64,000 nt of DNA from Cyclobacteriaceae bacterium (GCA_030584025.1 CP129487.1:1116001-1180000); one strand, 5' to 3'; shown: positions 54,226 through 63,531, counted from the first letter of the stretch. Notes: a model not told the origin generated them from the letters alone. Numbers and translations are program-made.

Positions 54226-54609
54226 TTACCAGATGTTTTCCAGGTCTTCCTTTGTATACAGGTGGTTGCGGTCACTATACATCGACTTCAGTTGCCTCCC
54301 ATTTAAGCGAAGGGGATCTTTGGTAAAAAGGCGCGACAACCATGCGATTGGGAGAAGAAAAATAAAGAAAATCAGCCCTAGAAGTATTTTTGAATTGATC
54401 CAGCCTAATACGTGTGCAAATTTGAGCCAAATCCATTCAATCCCTTTTGCTACAAGTGGTATAAAAATCGATACTAGTGCTATGCCAAGGGCTATCTTGG
54501 CTAAAATTTCTGCTGCGCGGGTGTATTCTTTTGCAAATAAAACCCAGGCAATAACCAGAAACCCGGTAACCATGACCAGTATGGTTTTGTATCTGTCTTG
54601 CTTTTGCAC
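54226..54609 (-). CDS. SxtJ-like small membrane protein
   Basis: 127 residues from a GTG at 54609, nine nt after the stop of the DUF5989 gene. Three hydrophobic helices (about 8-24, 36-55, 72-92) and a polar C-terminal tail with LSRLFTKDPLRLNGRQLKS and YSDRNHLYTKEDLENIW. Size, helix layout and neighbours (NodU-type carbamoyltransferase, DUF5989) fit the SxtJ family found in polysaccharide and toxin loci. Its molecular role is not known. Confidence 0.7.
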   Translation of the reverse strand: MQKQDRYKTILVMVTGFLVIAWVLFAKEYTRAAEILAKIALGIALVSIFIPLVAKGIEWIWLKFAHVLGWINSKILLGLIFFIFLLPIAWLSRLFTKDPLRLNGRQLKSMYSDRNHLYTKEDLENIW

Positions 54610-54618
54610 GGTAAAAGC

Positions 54619-54768
54619 TTAGAAAAGTGTATAAATGAAAGGTGCTACAGCAGAGCCACCCCCGATTACCAATAAGACTCCGATAAAAATGAGTAATAAA
54701 ATGATAGGAGTTAACCACCATTTTTTGCGGGCCGCCATGAACTTAAGGACGTCTCTGAGGAATTCCAT
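54619..54768 (-). CDS. DUF5989 family small membrane protein, 49 residues
   Basis: ATG at 54768, stop TAA at 54619-54621. The product starts MEFLRDVLKFMAARKKWWLT, followed by one hydrophobic helix (LLLIFIGVLLVIGGGSAVAP) and the end FIYTLF. This basic amphipathic start, KKWWL turn and single span are characteristic of DUF5989 proteins, which occur between NodU carbamoyltransferase and SxtJ genes exactly as here. It is 32 nt after the carbamoyltransferase gene and 9 nt before the SxtJ gene. Function unknown. Confidence 0.85.
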   Translation of the reverse strand: MEFLRDVLKFMAARKKWWLTPIILLLIFIGVLLVIGGGSAVAPFIYTLF

Positions 54769-54800
54769 AACCAACTGATTTTTAGACGTTCAAATATACT

Positions 54801-56663
54801 TTAATCCAGTGTAAACTCTTCTTTCCAATTGTCTTTTTCTTGCCATTCTGGTTGCGCTTTTTTGTCAAAGACATAGTTGCCGACTACCAGAAAATCCATC
54901 TCCGTTCGCATAAAGCAGCGATAAGCATCTTCAGGGGTACAAATGATAGGCTCACCTCGAACGTTGAAGCTGGTATTTACAATAACTCCATACCCGGTTA
55001 GATTTTTAAAGGCCTCAATAAGCTGGTAATACCTGGGATTGGTTTCTTTATGTACCGTTTGGATACGAGCGGAAAAATCAATGTGCGTGATGGCAGGCAT
55101 ATCGGAGCGTAGGTGATATAACTTATCCTTCAGTGAAAAGGAATTATAGCCTTCCGGTAACGGTTTGCGCCTGGATTCAAGTACGGGTTGAACCAGCAGC
55201 ATGTATGGCGAAATGGATTTGTGATCGAAATACTGCGCACAATCTTCAGCCAAAACAGAAGGAGCAAACGGACGGAAAGACTCGCGGTATTTTATTTTTA
55301 CGTTAAGCTTTCGCTGCATTTCAGCACTTCTTGGGTCTCCCAAGATGCTTCGGCCACCCAGTGCTCGGGGACCAAACTCCATCCGTCCTTGCATCCAACC
55401 CACCACGTTGTCTTCCGCGATTCGCTGCGCCACATACGCGCACAGTTCGTCATAATTCTTGAAATGTTGCCCTTTAGCGGCATATTTTCGGATCACATGT
55501 TCAGCATCTAAATCGGAGAATTCAGGCCCCAGATAGGAGCCCTTCATGCCATCCATGGCTTTTGGCGTAACCCGCTCCATACCGAAGTAGATGTGGTAGG
55601 CTGCCTGCGCTGCTCCCAAGGCGCCTCCGGCATCACCCGCTGCAGGCTGGATAAACACCTCATCAAAAACGCCCGTATTGAGTAGCTTGCCATTGGCCAC
55701 ACAGTTTAAGGCCACCCCTCCGGCCAGGCAAAGGTGTTTTGAGCCGGTGAGGCGTTTGGCTTCTTTCCCCATAAGAATGACGGCCTCTTCGGTCACGTAT
55801 TGAATGGCCAACCCCAGGTTGCAGTGGTGTGCCTCCAGTTCATCCTCAGGCTTCCGTGCTTTGAAGCCAAAGAGCTTTTCCCATTTATCTTCATGGACCA
55901 TCCGAAGCCCTGTGGCATAATTGAAGTACTCCTGATTCAGCCAAATGGAACCGTCTTCTTTAAGCGAGACAAGTTTCTCCTTAATGGTCGCGATATATTG
56001 GTTCACTTGCTCACTTCCAGGTACGCCATAGGGGGCAAGTCCCATGAGCTTGTACTCACCTGAATTAACCTTAAATCCAAGGAAATAGGTGAAAGCAGAA
56101 TACAATAGACCAAGTGAATGCGGGAATTTTAGTTCTTTCAGAATTTTGATGTCCTTACCCGTTCCATGGCAAATGGAGGCGGTTGCCCATTCACCCACCC
56201 CATCAATGGTCATGATGGCGGAATCGTCAAAAGGTGAGGAGTAGTAGGCACTAGCCGCATGCGAAAGGTGGTGTTCTGGAAACAAGAGCTTGAGTTTTTT
56301 CTTATCAAAGTCTCCTACCTTAGCAAGCTCTTCAAGGATCAATCGTTTGAGGAACATTTTCTCCCGGAGCCATACAGGGATGGCTGTTATGAAAGAAGAA
56401 ACTCCTTTTGGAGCAAAGGCATAATAGGTTTCCAGGAGGCGCTCAAATTTCAGCAGGGGCTTATCATAGAAGGCTATGGCATCCAGTTTATCAATAGAAG
56501 TGCCGCAATAGTCCAGGCAGAATTTTACCGCGTTTGAGGGAAAGCCGGGGTCATGTTTCTTACGGGTGAAGCGCTCTTCCTGTGCTGCGGCTATGATTTC
56601 ACCATTTTCAATAATAGCAGCTGCGGAATCGTGATAAAAGGCAGAAATACCGAGTATTTTCAT
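54801..56663 (-). CDS. NodU/CmcH family carbamoyltransferase
   Basis: 620 residues. An N-terminal ASKHA-type domain starts ILGISAFYHDSAAAIIENGE and includes AAQEERFTRKKHDPGFP, the histidine-bearing FPEHHLSHAASAYYSSPFD, and IDGVGEWATA. A C-terminal YrdC-like domain holds VVGWMQGRMEFGPRALGGRS and VNTSFNVRGEPIICTPEDAY. The family makes carbamoyl-adenylate from carbamoyl phosphate and ATP and transfers carbamoyl to a hydroxyl. In an exopolysaccharide locus the likely target is a sugar hydroxyl. It is the first gene of a five-gene minus-strand operon. Confidence 0.95.
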   Translation of the reverse strand: MKILGISAFYHDSAAAIIENGEIIAAAQEERFTRKKHDPGFPSNAVKFCLDYCGTSIDKLDAIAFYDKPLLKFERLLETYYAFAPKGVSSFITAIPVWLREKMFLKRLILEELAKVGDFDKKKLKLLFPEHHLSHAASAYYSSPFDDSAIMTIDGVGEWATASICHGTGKDIKILKELKFPHSLGLLYSAFTYFLGFKVNSGEYKLMGLAPYGVPGSEQVNQYIATIKEKLVSLKEDGSIWLNQEYFNYATGLRMVHEDKWEKLFGFKARKPEDELEAHHCNLGLAIQYVTEEAVILMGKEAKRLTGSKHLCLAGGVALNCVANGKLLNTGVFDEVFIQPAAGDAGGALGAAQAAYHIYFGMERVTPKAMDGMKGSYLGPEFSDLDAEHVIRKYAAKGQHFKNYDELCAYVAQRIAEDNVVGWMQGRMEFGPRALGGRSILGDPRSAEMQRKLNVKIKYRESFRPFAPSVLAEDCAQYFDHKSISPYMLLVQPVLESRRKPLPEGYNSFSLKDKLYHLRSDMPAITHIDFSARIQTVHKETNPRYYQLIEAFKNLTGYGVIVNTSFNVRGEPIICTPEDAYRCFMRTEMDFLVVGNYVFDKKAQPEWQEKDNWKEEFTLD

Positions 56664-56925
56664 GAGGGATTAGGTAGTCAATAGGGTTAAAAAGGGCTTA
56701 AAAGTGCTCAAAAAACACGGAAATTTAGCGAGATTCAAGGGTTTTAGCGAGTACATCCGCAACTTTTTTGTTAATCAGGTCGTTTTACCAACTCTATGGT
56801 GTTGAGAGGGATTTACTCAGCTTTACAAAGTGATTTTTTTGAGGTTTAACTTGTCCTGATAAAATGCACTCTAAACTCTCCACGGAGACTGCTTAAGGGA
56901 CCTTAAGATTGGCATGAAAATTTGA

Positions 56926-56933
56926 TAACTTTG
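56926..56933 (+). promoter_or_regulatory. -7 promoter element of the Wzz-like gene
   Basis: TAACTTTG followed by C matches the Bacteroidota -7 consensus and lies 22 nt before the ATG at 56956. A convincing -33 element at 19-21 nt is not seen. The remaining divergent region 56664-56925 contains no gene. Confidence 0.55.
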
Positions 56934-56955
56934 CAAATACTAACAGTTGGGTAAT

Positions 56956-59172
56956 ATGGATATTCTTTTCCTTTTAAAGGTTATATGGAGGAAGAAATGG
57001 TTGTGGATCATTATTCCCATTCTGGCAAGTGGAGCTGCTTATTTTTTCACACTAAAGCAAGTTGCAAGATATAAGGCATCTACACAACTATCCACTGGAT
57101 TTACTATGAACGATCAGGTTCATTTGAAAGAGGAATGGTTTAACCCTAGAGATGCTGATATAAAGTTCAGCAACTTGTTTAGCTCAATGAATTCAGGAGC
57201 GGCCACAAATTTTCTTTCTTATAGATTATTGCTTCATGATTTAGATGAGAAGGAAATTCCGTTCCACCGGCCTGATCCTGAGAAATTCCAGACCACAGTT
57301 GATGAAACAAATCACGTTAGAGATCTGGTTACTGAAATGCTGAAAACTTTAACCCCGTTATCAACTTCTTCACCAGGTTATTCGGAAATCCAGAAGTTTT
57401 TGTTGGCTTACAACTATGACTATCTAGCTATTAAATCCAATTTGTCATTTTACCGTATCCCAAATACTGATTTTATACAGGTAGATTATGTTTCTGATCA
57501 TCCGCAATTGTCTGCATTAGCTGCTAACTCCTTTTGTGAAGAATTCATTCGTTTCAGTAAATCTTTAACATCTGAGCGAGCTGGCGAATCAGTTGATTTC
57601 TTGAATCAATTAGTAACCAAGAAGAAAGCTGACTTGGATGAAAAATTGGAGACTCAGCGCTTATTTAAGACAAGTAATAATCTCTTTAGTATTGATAAGG
57701 AGGGAGAGAATAAGTTGGTTCAATTATCTGATCTTGAAAAGCAGCGGGATGACATAAGGAGTTCACTTCATCGTATTGAGCTCACGAAGGATAATTTGCT
57801 CAAACAACTCAATGGTATTTCAGGAAATAATTCAAATGTTTCGGATAATCAAAAGATTATCGAATTGCGAAACGAAATCAATAAGTTGAATGACCGATAC
57901 ATCACTGGTGGGCAAGTTGATAGCAAGTTAAGGGATTCCGTTAGTTTTTTGCGTGAACAGTTGAGAATTCAAACCATGAATGTTGGTAACAGTCAAACGA
58001 CCGCGCCTACTTTAACAAAAGCCGAGATTCAAAATAAGCTAAATGAGTTGAATGTTGAGCAACAGGTTGAACGGTCTAATTTAAGCACAGTTGAGGCAAA
58101 GATCAGGAATCTACAATATAATTTCTCTGGATATGCATCTAAAGAAGCAAAGCTCGCAGCTATTCAGCAAGAAGTTGATTTAGCCTCCCAAGAATACTTG
58201 GAGGCAGTGGCAAAATTTAATGAGGCCAATAACAGGCTTCTGGCCTCAAATAATCTCAAGCAAGTATCTGCTGCATTTCCACCACAAGACCCACTATCCA
58301 CAAAGCGTATATTAATAGTGGGACTAGCGGGCTTTAGCAGTTTTTCAATCTGTATTTTTATCATTGCACTATTTGAGTTTTTAGATCAATCAATTCGCTC
58401 AACCGAAAAGTTTAATTCGATTGTTAATCTCCCGTTGATTGGTTCAGTAATCCGGCTGAGTTTTAGCAATTATAACATTCCACAAATATTTAATCAAGCA
58501 GGGAATGAACAGGGTGATTTTTTTAAGTCGGTCTTAAGGAAACTCCGGCATGAAGTTGTTTCTCTCAACTCTTCCGTAATTTTAATAACAAGCTTGCGTA
58601 GAAATGAGGGTAAGACTTTTCTGATAATTGCGTTGTCTTATATTCTAAGTCTAGTTAATAAGCGAGTGCTAATTGTTGATACAAATTTTAGGAATAATAC
58701 ACTTTCTCAGATTTTACCCAAGAGTAGATCGAAAGTTAAATCTATTGAAGATCGCCAGGTTGCCGGTCTTTTAACAGCCACTTCGCAAGGAAAACCAGAT
58801 GTTGAGTCTGAGGATAATGAGATGGCGTATGAATTAATAACCCCAACTGTTTATAAAAACGTTTTCATTGTAACTAATGCGGGCGGAGATGCAGCTTCCC
58901 CAGCTGAAATTTTGAGTGGGAGAAATTTTAAAAGTCTGATTGATGGATTTAAGGCTAATTTCGACTTTATTCTTTTGGAAGGTGGCGCGTTGAATGATTA
59001 TGCGGATACGAAAGAACTTGTTCAATACGTAGACAAGGTTATCACTGTATTTTCTGCACAATCAGTAATTGCTCAACAAGATCGTGAATCAATACATTAC
59101 CTCGGTTCACTAGGAAGTAAATTTGGAGGATGCATTCTTAATCGAATTGATCCAAAAGATTATAGATCGTAG
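56956..59172 (+). CDS. Wzz/CpsD-like polysaccharide co-polymerase with degenerate tyrosine-kinase domain
   Basis: 738 residues from the ATG at 56956. The first membrane helix (about 15-35) is followed by a periplasmic region with two long coiled-coil stretches (about 205-300 and 350-430). The second membrane helix is at about 450-475, then a cytoplasmic BY-kinase-like ATPase fold. The domain order is that of Wzc-type chain-length regulators. The ATPase motifs are poor: Walker A is SLRRNEGKTF, lacking the usual Pro-Gly, Walker A' is IVDTNFRNN, and the Walker B region reads FILLEGGAL. The C terminus lacks a tyrosine cluster. It may regulate chain length without kinase activity. Confidence 0.88.
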   Translation: MDILFLLKVIWRKKWLWIIIPILASGAAYFFTLKQVARYKASTQLSTGFTMNDQVHLKEEWFNPRDADIKFSNLFSSMNSGAATNFLSYRLLLHDLDEKEIPFHRPDPEKFQTTVDETNHVRDLVTEMLKTLTPLSTSSPGYSEIQKFLLAYNYDYLAIKSNLSFYRIPNTDFIQVDYVSDHPQLSALAANSFCEEFIRFSKSLTSERAGESVDFLNQLVTKKKADLDEKLETQRLFKTSNNLFSIDKEGENKLVQLSDLEKQRDDIRSSLHRIELTKDNLLKQLNGISGNNSNVSDNQKIIELRNEINKLNDRYITGGQVDSKLRDSVSFLREQLRIQTMNVGNSQTTAPTLTKAEIQNKLNELNVEQQVERSNLSTVEAKIRNLQYNFSGYASKEAKLAAIQQEVDLASQEYLEAVAKFNEANNRLLASNNLKQVSAAFPPQDPLSTKRILIVGLAGFSSFSICIFIIALFEFLDQSIRSTEKFNSIVNLPLIGSVIRLSFSNYNIPQIFNQAGNEQGDFFKSVLRKLRHEVVSLNSSVILITSLRRNEGKTFLIIALSYILSLVNKRVLIVDTNFRNNTLSQILPKSRSKVKSIEDRQVAGLLTATSQGKPDVESEDNEMAYELITPTVYKNVFIVTNAGGDAASPAEILSGRNFKSLIDGFKANFDFILLEGGALNDYADTKELVQYVDKVITVFSAQSVIAQQDRESIHYLGSLGSKFGGCILNRIDPKDYRS

Positions 59173-59173
59173 G

Positions 59174-59722
59174 TTATTCCGTGTATAATTTTAATTCTTT
59201 TTCCTTTTCTATAAGGATACGCTTTATAATGGCTTTACCTGATTCAAAATCTATTAAGTTGTTATACCTATATTCATTGGCTTTGTGAATTAGCGTTTCA
59301 AGTTTATGGATGTCTGCTTTATCTCTGAAAGGCTCTCTTAGTGGTTCAATGTCAAAATCTACAGGAAAGTGTTTCTTTGCTAAATCAAATATTTGATCAG
59401 GCGAATTGAGTTCCTCCAAACTGTTGATTTCATCTAAGAAGGAATTGGCTTCATCTTCCGTAACTTCATCAAGCTCATTCAAGAGCTGATCAAGTGAGAT
59501 GTTTGACTTATGAATATCTTTAATTATATCGGTTGATAATTGATTAGTTTGAGTCTTTACTTCCTTTATTTTCTCGGCAATTTTCTTGGGAAGAAAGGTT
59601 GGTTCAGTTTCCTTTAGAAGCTCATTCACTATTATTGTTGGAGCATAAAGTTTATAAATGCCATAGCTTATTAGTAAACCTGATATCAGTGTAATGAAAA
59701 TTATTATTAATTTTTTGACCAT
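59174..59722 (-). CDS. Hypothetical membrane-anchored coiled-coil protein
   Basis: 182 residues. One N-terminal helix (about 4-24) in a signal-anchor arrangement, then an acidic, strongly helical periplasmic region (LLNELDEVTEDEANSFLDEI, then NSLEELNSPDQIFDL) and a charged end. No known family recognised. It is convergent with the Wzz-like gene, one nt between the stop codons, and surrounded by polysaccharide genes on the other strand, so it could be an accessory of the export machinery. Confidence 0.6.
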   Translation of the reverse strand: MVKKLIIIFITLISGLLISYGIYKLYAPTIIVNELLKETEPTFLPKKIAEKIKEVKTQTNQLSTDIIKDIHKSNISLDQLLNELDEVTEDEANSFLDEINSLEELNSPDQIFDLAKKHFPVDFDIEPLREPFRDKADIHKLETLIHKANEYRYNNLIDFESGKAIIKRILIEKEKELKLYTE

Positions 59723-59852
59723 GATAAATTGTAAGTTTTACTGAGTTTTGAATAATTCCTGGAAATCTCTTATAAAATTATGAGAACTTAGCCTTCTTTA
59801 AAATAATCTGGTACTAAAGCCCGCATTTTAATATAAAGTTACTGGGGCTAGT

Positions 59853-59860
59853 TATCTTTA
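59853..59860 (+). promoter_or_regulatory. -7 promoter element of the flippase gene
   Basis: TATCTTTA lies 17 nt before the TTG start at 59878. One mismatch from TAnnTTTG; the -33 element is unclear. It supports a TTG start, since there is no ATG until residue 38 of the frame. Confidence 0.45.
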
Positions 59861-59877
59861 CGCTAAATCTACTACTG

Positions 59878-61239
59878 TTGGCACCAAGCGGTAATTCAAA
59901 TCAATGGATAAATCATGGGGCATATTCCCTATTGAATCAGATATCTGTAGTTTTATTTGGTTTCGTGACTATTTTCTTGCTTGTTCGAATGCTTCCCCCT
60001 TCTGATGTTGGAGTTTGGGTTTTATTTACAAGTGTGGGAGGTATATTGGAGACGTTAAGAGTAGGCTTTATACGAATTCCTTTTATTAGTTTGCTGGTTG
60101 TTTCGGAGGAGAATGAACGGGCTAAAATCATCATCAATTCTCTGCTTCTTCACATCTTGTTAACTTTTGTAGTAGTGTCTTTATTGGCGATTTGTGCGGG
60201 GTGGCTTGCAAAATTTTGGTATGCTGAAAAACTTGAGCAGCTATTTTATGTTTATTCAGTTAATTCATTCATTTTAATAGCATTTCTTCATTTTGAATAT
60301 TTCTTGCAGTCAGCTTTGCAGTTCAAGGCAATTTTTATTGCTAATTTTATCCGCTTATTTGTCTTTTTTGCTTACATCTTGGGTTATTTCGCCACTGGCA
60401 GTAACCCAACACTCCTCGAATTGGCAGTTGTGCAACTTTTAGCAACGGGTATAGCCTCTTTTTTCTCATATCAATTAGTTAAAGGCAGGATTCCATTTTT
60501 CCGAAGAGATTTGCTCGATAGTAAAGTACTTAAAAAATTGTTTCATTTAGGTAAATATACGTTTGGAACAAATATTAGTGCTATTTTAATCAGGAATACG
60601 GATAGCTGGATGATCGGCAGACTCATTTCTACGGCTGGTGTTGCAATGTATAATCCGGCATTAAGAATTTCGAATATCGTTGAAGTGCCCACTATGGCTA
60701 TTGCTAATATTGTATTCCCTCAAGTTGGTAGTAAAATGAAGGAGTCTGGTATAGAGGGAGTGCAATCCATTTACTATAAATCTGTAGGTTTGATTTTAGC
60801 TGTAATGCTACCGGTTGTGCTTCCGATTTATTTTATGGCAGATTTTATTATCACTGTTATTTTTGGTAAAGAGTACTTAGAAGCTGTTCCGATCTTACAA
60901 GTGACAATATTTTATACAATTTTACTACCCTTTAGTCGGCAGTTTGGGACAATCATGGATGCCCTGCAAATGCCTAAATTAAATTTCTATTTATCTTTAC
61001 TCATGGCACTGCTCAATATTGTTTTAAACTATTTTTTACTTCGATCCTTTGGTATTATAGGTGCTGCTTACGGAACTGTTATTTCTTTTGGTTTTATTTT
61101 TATTGTTAATCAAATAATTCTTTACTCCAAATTTAAGATTAATACATGGATGGTCTTTGTTGAATTGGTGGGTTGGTATGTTTATGGGTGGCGCTATATT
61201 GGAAATTTCTTTAAGACAAGGAGCGATAGAAATCACTAA
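59878..61239 (+). CDS. Polysaccharide flippase (Wzx, MOP superfamily)
   Basis: 453 residues from a TTG at 59878, with 12 to 14 membrane helices. The N terminus INHGAYSLLNQISVVLFGFV and VRMLPPSDVGVWVLFTSVGG is typical of oligosaccharide flippases, as is LISTAGVAMYNPALRISNIV in the second half. It moves undecaprenyl-linked repeat units across the inner membrane. No ATG is available before the first conserved helix, and a promoter-like TATCTTTA precedes the TTG. The next gene begins after a short gap that may hold a tiny membrane protein. Confidence 0.9.
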   Translation: MAPSGNSNQWINHGAYSLLNQISVVLFGFVTIFLLVRMLPPSDVGVWVLFTSVGGILETLRVGFIRIPFISLLVVSEENERAKIIINSLLLHILLTFVVVSLLAICAGWLAKFWYAEKLEQLFYVYSVNSFILIAFLHFEYFLQSALQFKAIFIANFIRLFVFFAYILGYFATGSNPTLLELAVVQLLATGIASFFSYQLVKGRIPFFRRDLLDSKVLKKLFHLGKYTFGTNISAILIRNTDSWMIGRLISTAGVAMYNPALRISNIVEVPTMAIANIVFPQVGSKMKESGIEGVQSIYYKSVGLILAVMLPVVLPIYFMADFIITVIFGKEYLEAVPILQVTIFYTILLPFSRQFGTIMDALQMPKLNFYLSLLMALLNIVLNYFLLRSFGIIGAAYGTVISFGFIFIVNQIILYSKFKINTWMVFVELVGWYVYGWRYIGNFFKTRSDRNH

Positions 61240-61278
61240 TGCTTTATATTTCTTAACATTTAAATACTTCATCCTGTT

Positions 61279-61383
61279 TTGAAAGCAAAATTTACAGAGA
61301 AGGATTTGATTAAGGTATCAGTGCTCGTATTTGTGCTTACTGTTTACCTTTTTATGACACTTAAAATTCTAATCCTTCAATGA
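61279..61383 (+). CDS. Possible 34-residue membrane peptide
   Basis: A frame from TTG 61279 to TGA 61381-61383 encodes KAKFTEKDLIKVSVLVFVLT and a hydrophobic end, a single-span peptide with a charged start. The stop overlaps the next ATG as ATGA, the coupling seen elsewhere in this genome. Against it: the start is TTG, there is no family match that I know, and the region is only 140 nt long. Confidence 0.3.
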   Translation: MKAKFTEKDLIKVSVLVFVLTVYLFMTLKILILQ

Positions 61384-62804
61384 GAGGTCGTACTAATTCT
61401 ATTCTTATAATATTATTAGTGACGCTTGCATCATTAGCGATTTCTTATGCTATAGCTACTACTAGTTTAATAGTGGGGCCATTGGTGATCCTTGGTATTG
61501 TTGGATTCTTTGTGGTTAGTGCCATTGTGTTTGATTTTGGTATAGGTGCATACATTCTTTTTTTAATGGGTGCATTTATGTTTTACGTTACACGACTAAT
61601 CAATGTGCCTATTCCATTAGGGGTTGTTTACGATGCTTTAGTGGTTGTAACCTTCATTTGTATCTTCCTGAATCCCAGAAAACCGAAGGATTGGACTTCC
61701 TTCAATAATGTTTTTACTTTTTTCTTTGTAATTATTACAGCATATCAACTGCTCCAGCTTTTTAATCCAAATGCAGTTTCAATTACTGGTTGGTTAGTAT
61801 CAATGCGTAACAACACCTCGCTTTTATCTTACATCATTTTCTTTCAGCTTTTTGTAACCATACGAAACATCAAGAAGTTTACGATGGTTTGGCTTGGAGT
61901 AGTATTGATTGTTGCTCTTTATGGATTCTACCAAGAATATGTTGGACTGACTGATTTTGAATGGCGTTGGGTTTACGAAGCCCCAGGTCGTTTTGAGTTA
62001 TATTACCAATGGGGTAGTATGAGAAAGTTCTCTTTTCTTTCTGATCCTTCAAGCTATGGTTTGTTCCTGGCATTCGGTGGTTTAGCTTTTATTACTCTAG
62101 CGTTTGGCCCATTCAAAATGCCATGGAAATTTGGTTTTGTTACCTCAGGAATTATCTCATTCGTAGCTATGGCTTATTCAGGAACCCGTACGGCAACAGC
62201 TATGGTGGCTATTGGACTTGTTCTTTTGATATTATTAAACATTAATAATTCAAAAGTAATCATGTTTACATTGGCTATGGTCTTTGTTGGTGGGGTTGTT
62301 TTTTTTGGGCCATTTTACAGTGGTACAATAATCCGCTTGCGATCAACATTTACTCCCTCCGAAGATCCGTCCATGGGCGTTCGGGATTATAAACGACTTA
62401 ACAATCAACACTACATACGCAGTCATCCAATTGGTGGGGGACTAATGACTACAGGAACAAGCGGAGTCATCTATTCTCCTGGCCATCCTTTAGCGGGGGG
62501 ATGGGACCCTGATAGTGGATATCTAGCGACAGCGCTGGAGTTGGGATGGATTGGTTTACTTATATTTGTATCTTTCTTTGCCATGGTAATGATAAAAGGT
62601 ATAAATAATCATTTTTCGATTACTGATCCGTTACTTCGTAATTTGAATTTAGTGTATGTCATACCTTTTTTTGCCCTTACGGTTGGGCATTTTACTCAGC
62701 ATGCTATGTTTTCGAAACCAGTAAATCTTATTGTAATTGCAACTTATGCCTTGTTGATTCGTTTACCTCAATTTGAAAAACTAAAATCAGATTCAATTCT
62801 CTGA
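61380..62804 (+). CDS. O-antigen polymerase/ligase family protein (Wzy-like)
   Basis: 474 residues with about eleven or twelve membrane helices and a large loop after the ninth or tenth (about residues 320-390: RSTFTPSEDPSMGVRDYKRL, GGGLMTTGTSGV, PGHPLAGGWDPDSGYLATAL). This Wzy_C/O-antigen ligase layout, with an H-P-x-G-G-type loop motif (RSHPIGGGL), is diagnostic. It polymerises or ligates polysaccharide repeat units at the periplasmic face. It is followed by the TolC-like gene after 3 nt. Confidence 0.88.
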   Translation: MRGRTNSILIILLVTLASLAISYAIATTSLIVGPLVILGIVGFFVVSAIVFDFGIGAYILFLMGAFMFYVTRLINVPIPLGVVYDALVVVTFICIFLNPRKPKDWTSFNNVFTFFFVIITAYQLLQLFNPNAVSITGWLVSMRNNTSLLSYIIFFQLFVTIRNIKKFTMVWLGVVLIVALYGFYQEYVGLTDFEWRWVYEAPGRFELYYQWGSMRKFSFLSDPSSYGLFLAFGGLAFITLAFGPFKMPWKFGFVTSGIISFVAMAYSGTRTATAMVAIGLVLLILLNINNSKVIMFTLAMVFVGGVVFFGPFYSGTIIRLRSTFTPSEDPSMGVRDYKRLNNQHYIRSHPIGGGLMTTGTSGVIYSPGHPLAGGWDPDSGYLATALELGWIGLLIFVSFFAMVMIKGINNHFSITDPLLRNLNLVYVIPFFALTVGHFTQHAMFSKPVNLIVIATYALLIRLPQFEKLKSDSIL

Positions 62805-62807
62805 AAT

Positions 62808-63506
62808 ATGAAAACCATTAGCCTATTTATCGTTTTTGTTATGTTCGGATTGCCTTCTTTACGGGCCCAAACTATTGACTACAACAAAATTATATTGCCT
62901 GATCGGGCTCAAAGCTCTGATTTTGGGGAAAAGTTAGTTCAGCTTGCTTGGAAGAATCATCCGACAAATGAAATTTTGAGGCGCGAATTGATGATTGCTC
63001 AATACCAGGTTGGTCGCTCAGCAGCCGATTGGCTGGATTTAATAACGATTCAGGGAAACATAAATGAGTTTAATATTAAAGCTCAAGATGCCGCTGTTCC
63101 TGTGTTTTTACCACGATATAATTTCGGTATATCAATACCGCTTGGAGTTTTAGTAGCTAATCCTAATGAGACAAAGCAAAACAGACAACGATTATCTATT
63201 GCTCAGGAGGAGATTAACGCTCAGAAGCTTGAGGTAAGACGAGTAGTACTTAAATCATATAATGAGTATCAATTGCGTGAGAAAATTTTCAGGATCCAAT
63301 CCCAACAATTTTCAGATATTGAGAGTAACTTTAAGTTGATTGAGCAACGTTTTAAGAATGGAGAATTAACCTTTGAGACATTTACTGCCGGACAATCAGA
63401 TCTGAACAGAGCATCAATTCAGTTACTTGAGGCTGAACGGGATTTAAAAAATGCCAAACTGGATTTGGAACAATTGATAGGGGTAAGACTTGAGGATGTG
63501 ATGTGA
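62808..63506 (+). CDS. Half-size TolC-like outer membrane factor protein
   Basis: 232 residues with a signal peptide ending near LRAQ. The mature protein has the coiled-coil and beta organisation of one TolC repeat: helix LVQLAWKNHPTNEILRREL, helices with NEYQLREKIFRIQSQQFSDI and LNRASIQLLEAERDLKNAKL, then ending LDLEQLIGVRLEDVM. The length is only about half that of TolC (usually 400 or more residues, two repeats), so a functional channel would need six rather than three copies, or the protein has another role. The final LIGVRLEDV is the normal end of such a repeat, so it does not look 3'-truncated. Confidence 0.75.
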   Translation: MKTISLFIVFVMFGLPSLRAQTIDYNKIILPDRAQSSDFGEKLVQLAWKNHPTNEILRRELMIAQYQVGRSAADWLDLITIQGNINEFNIKAQDAAVPVFLPRYNFGISIPLGVLVANPNETKQNRQRLSIAQEEINAQKLEVRRVVLKSYNEYQLREKIFRIQSQQFSDIESNFKLIEQRFKNGELTFETFTAGQSDLNRASIQLLEAERDLKNAKLDLEQLIGVRLEDVM

Positions 63507-63531
63507 TCTTTAATCTTGATTTTGATCTTAC

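Noticed and set aside
59174..59722. Export-anchor protein of a known polysaccharide system
   Set aside because: Only a single span and an acidic helical region are visible; no family motif supports a named role.
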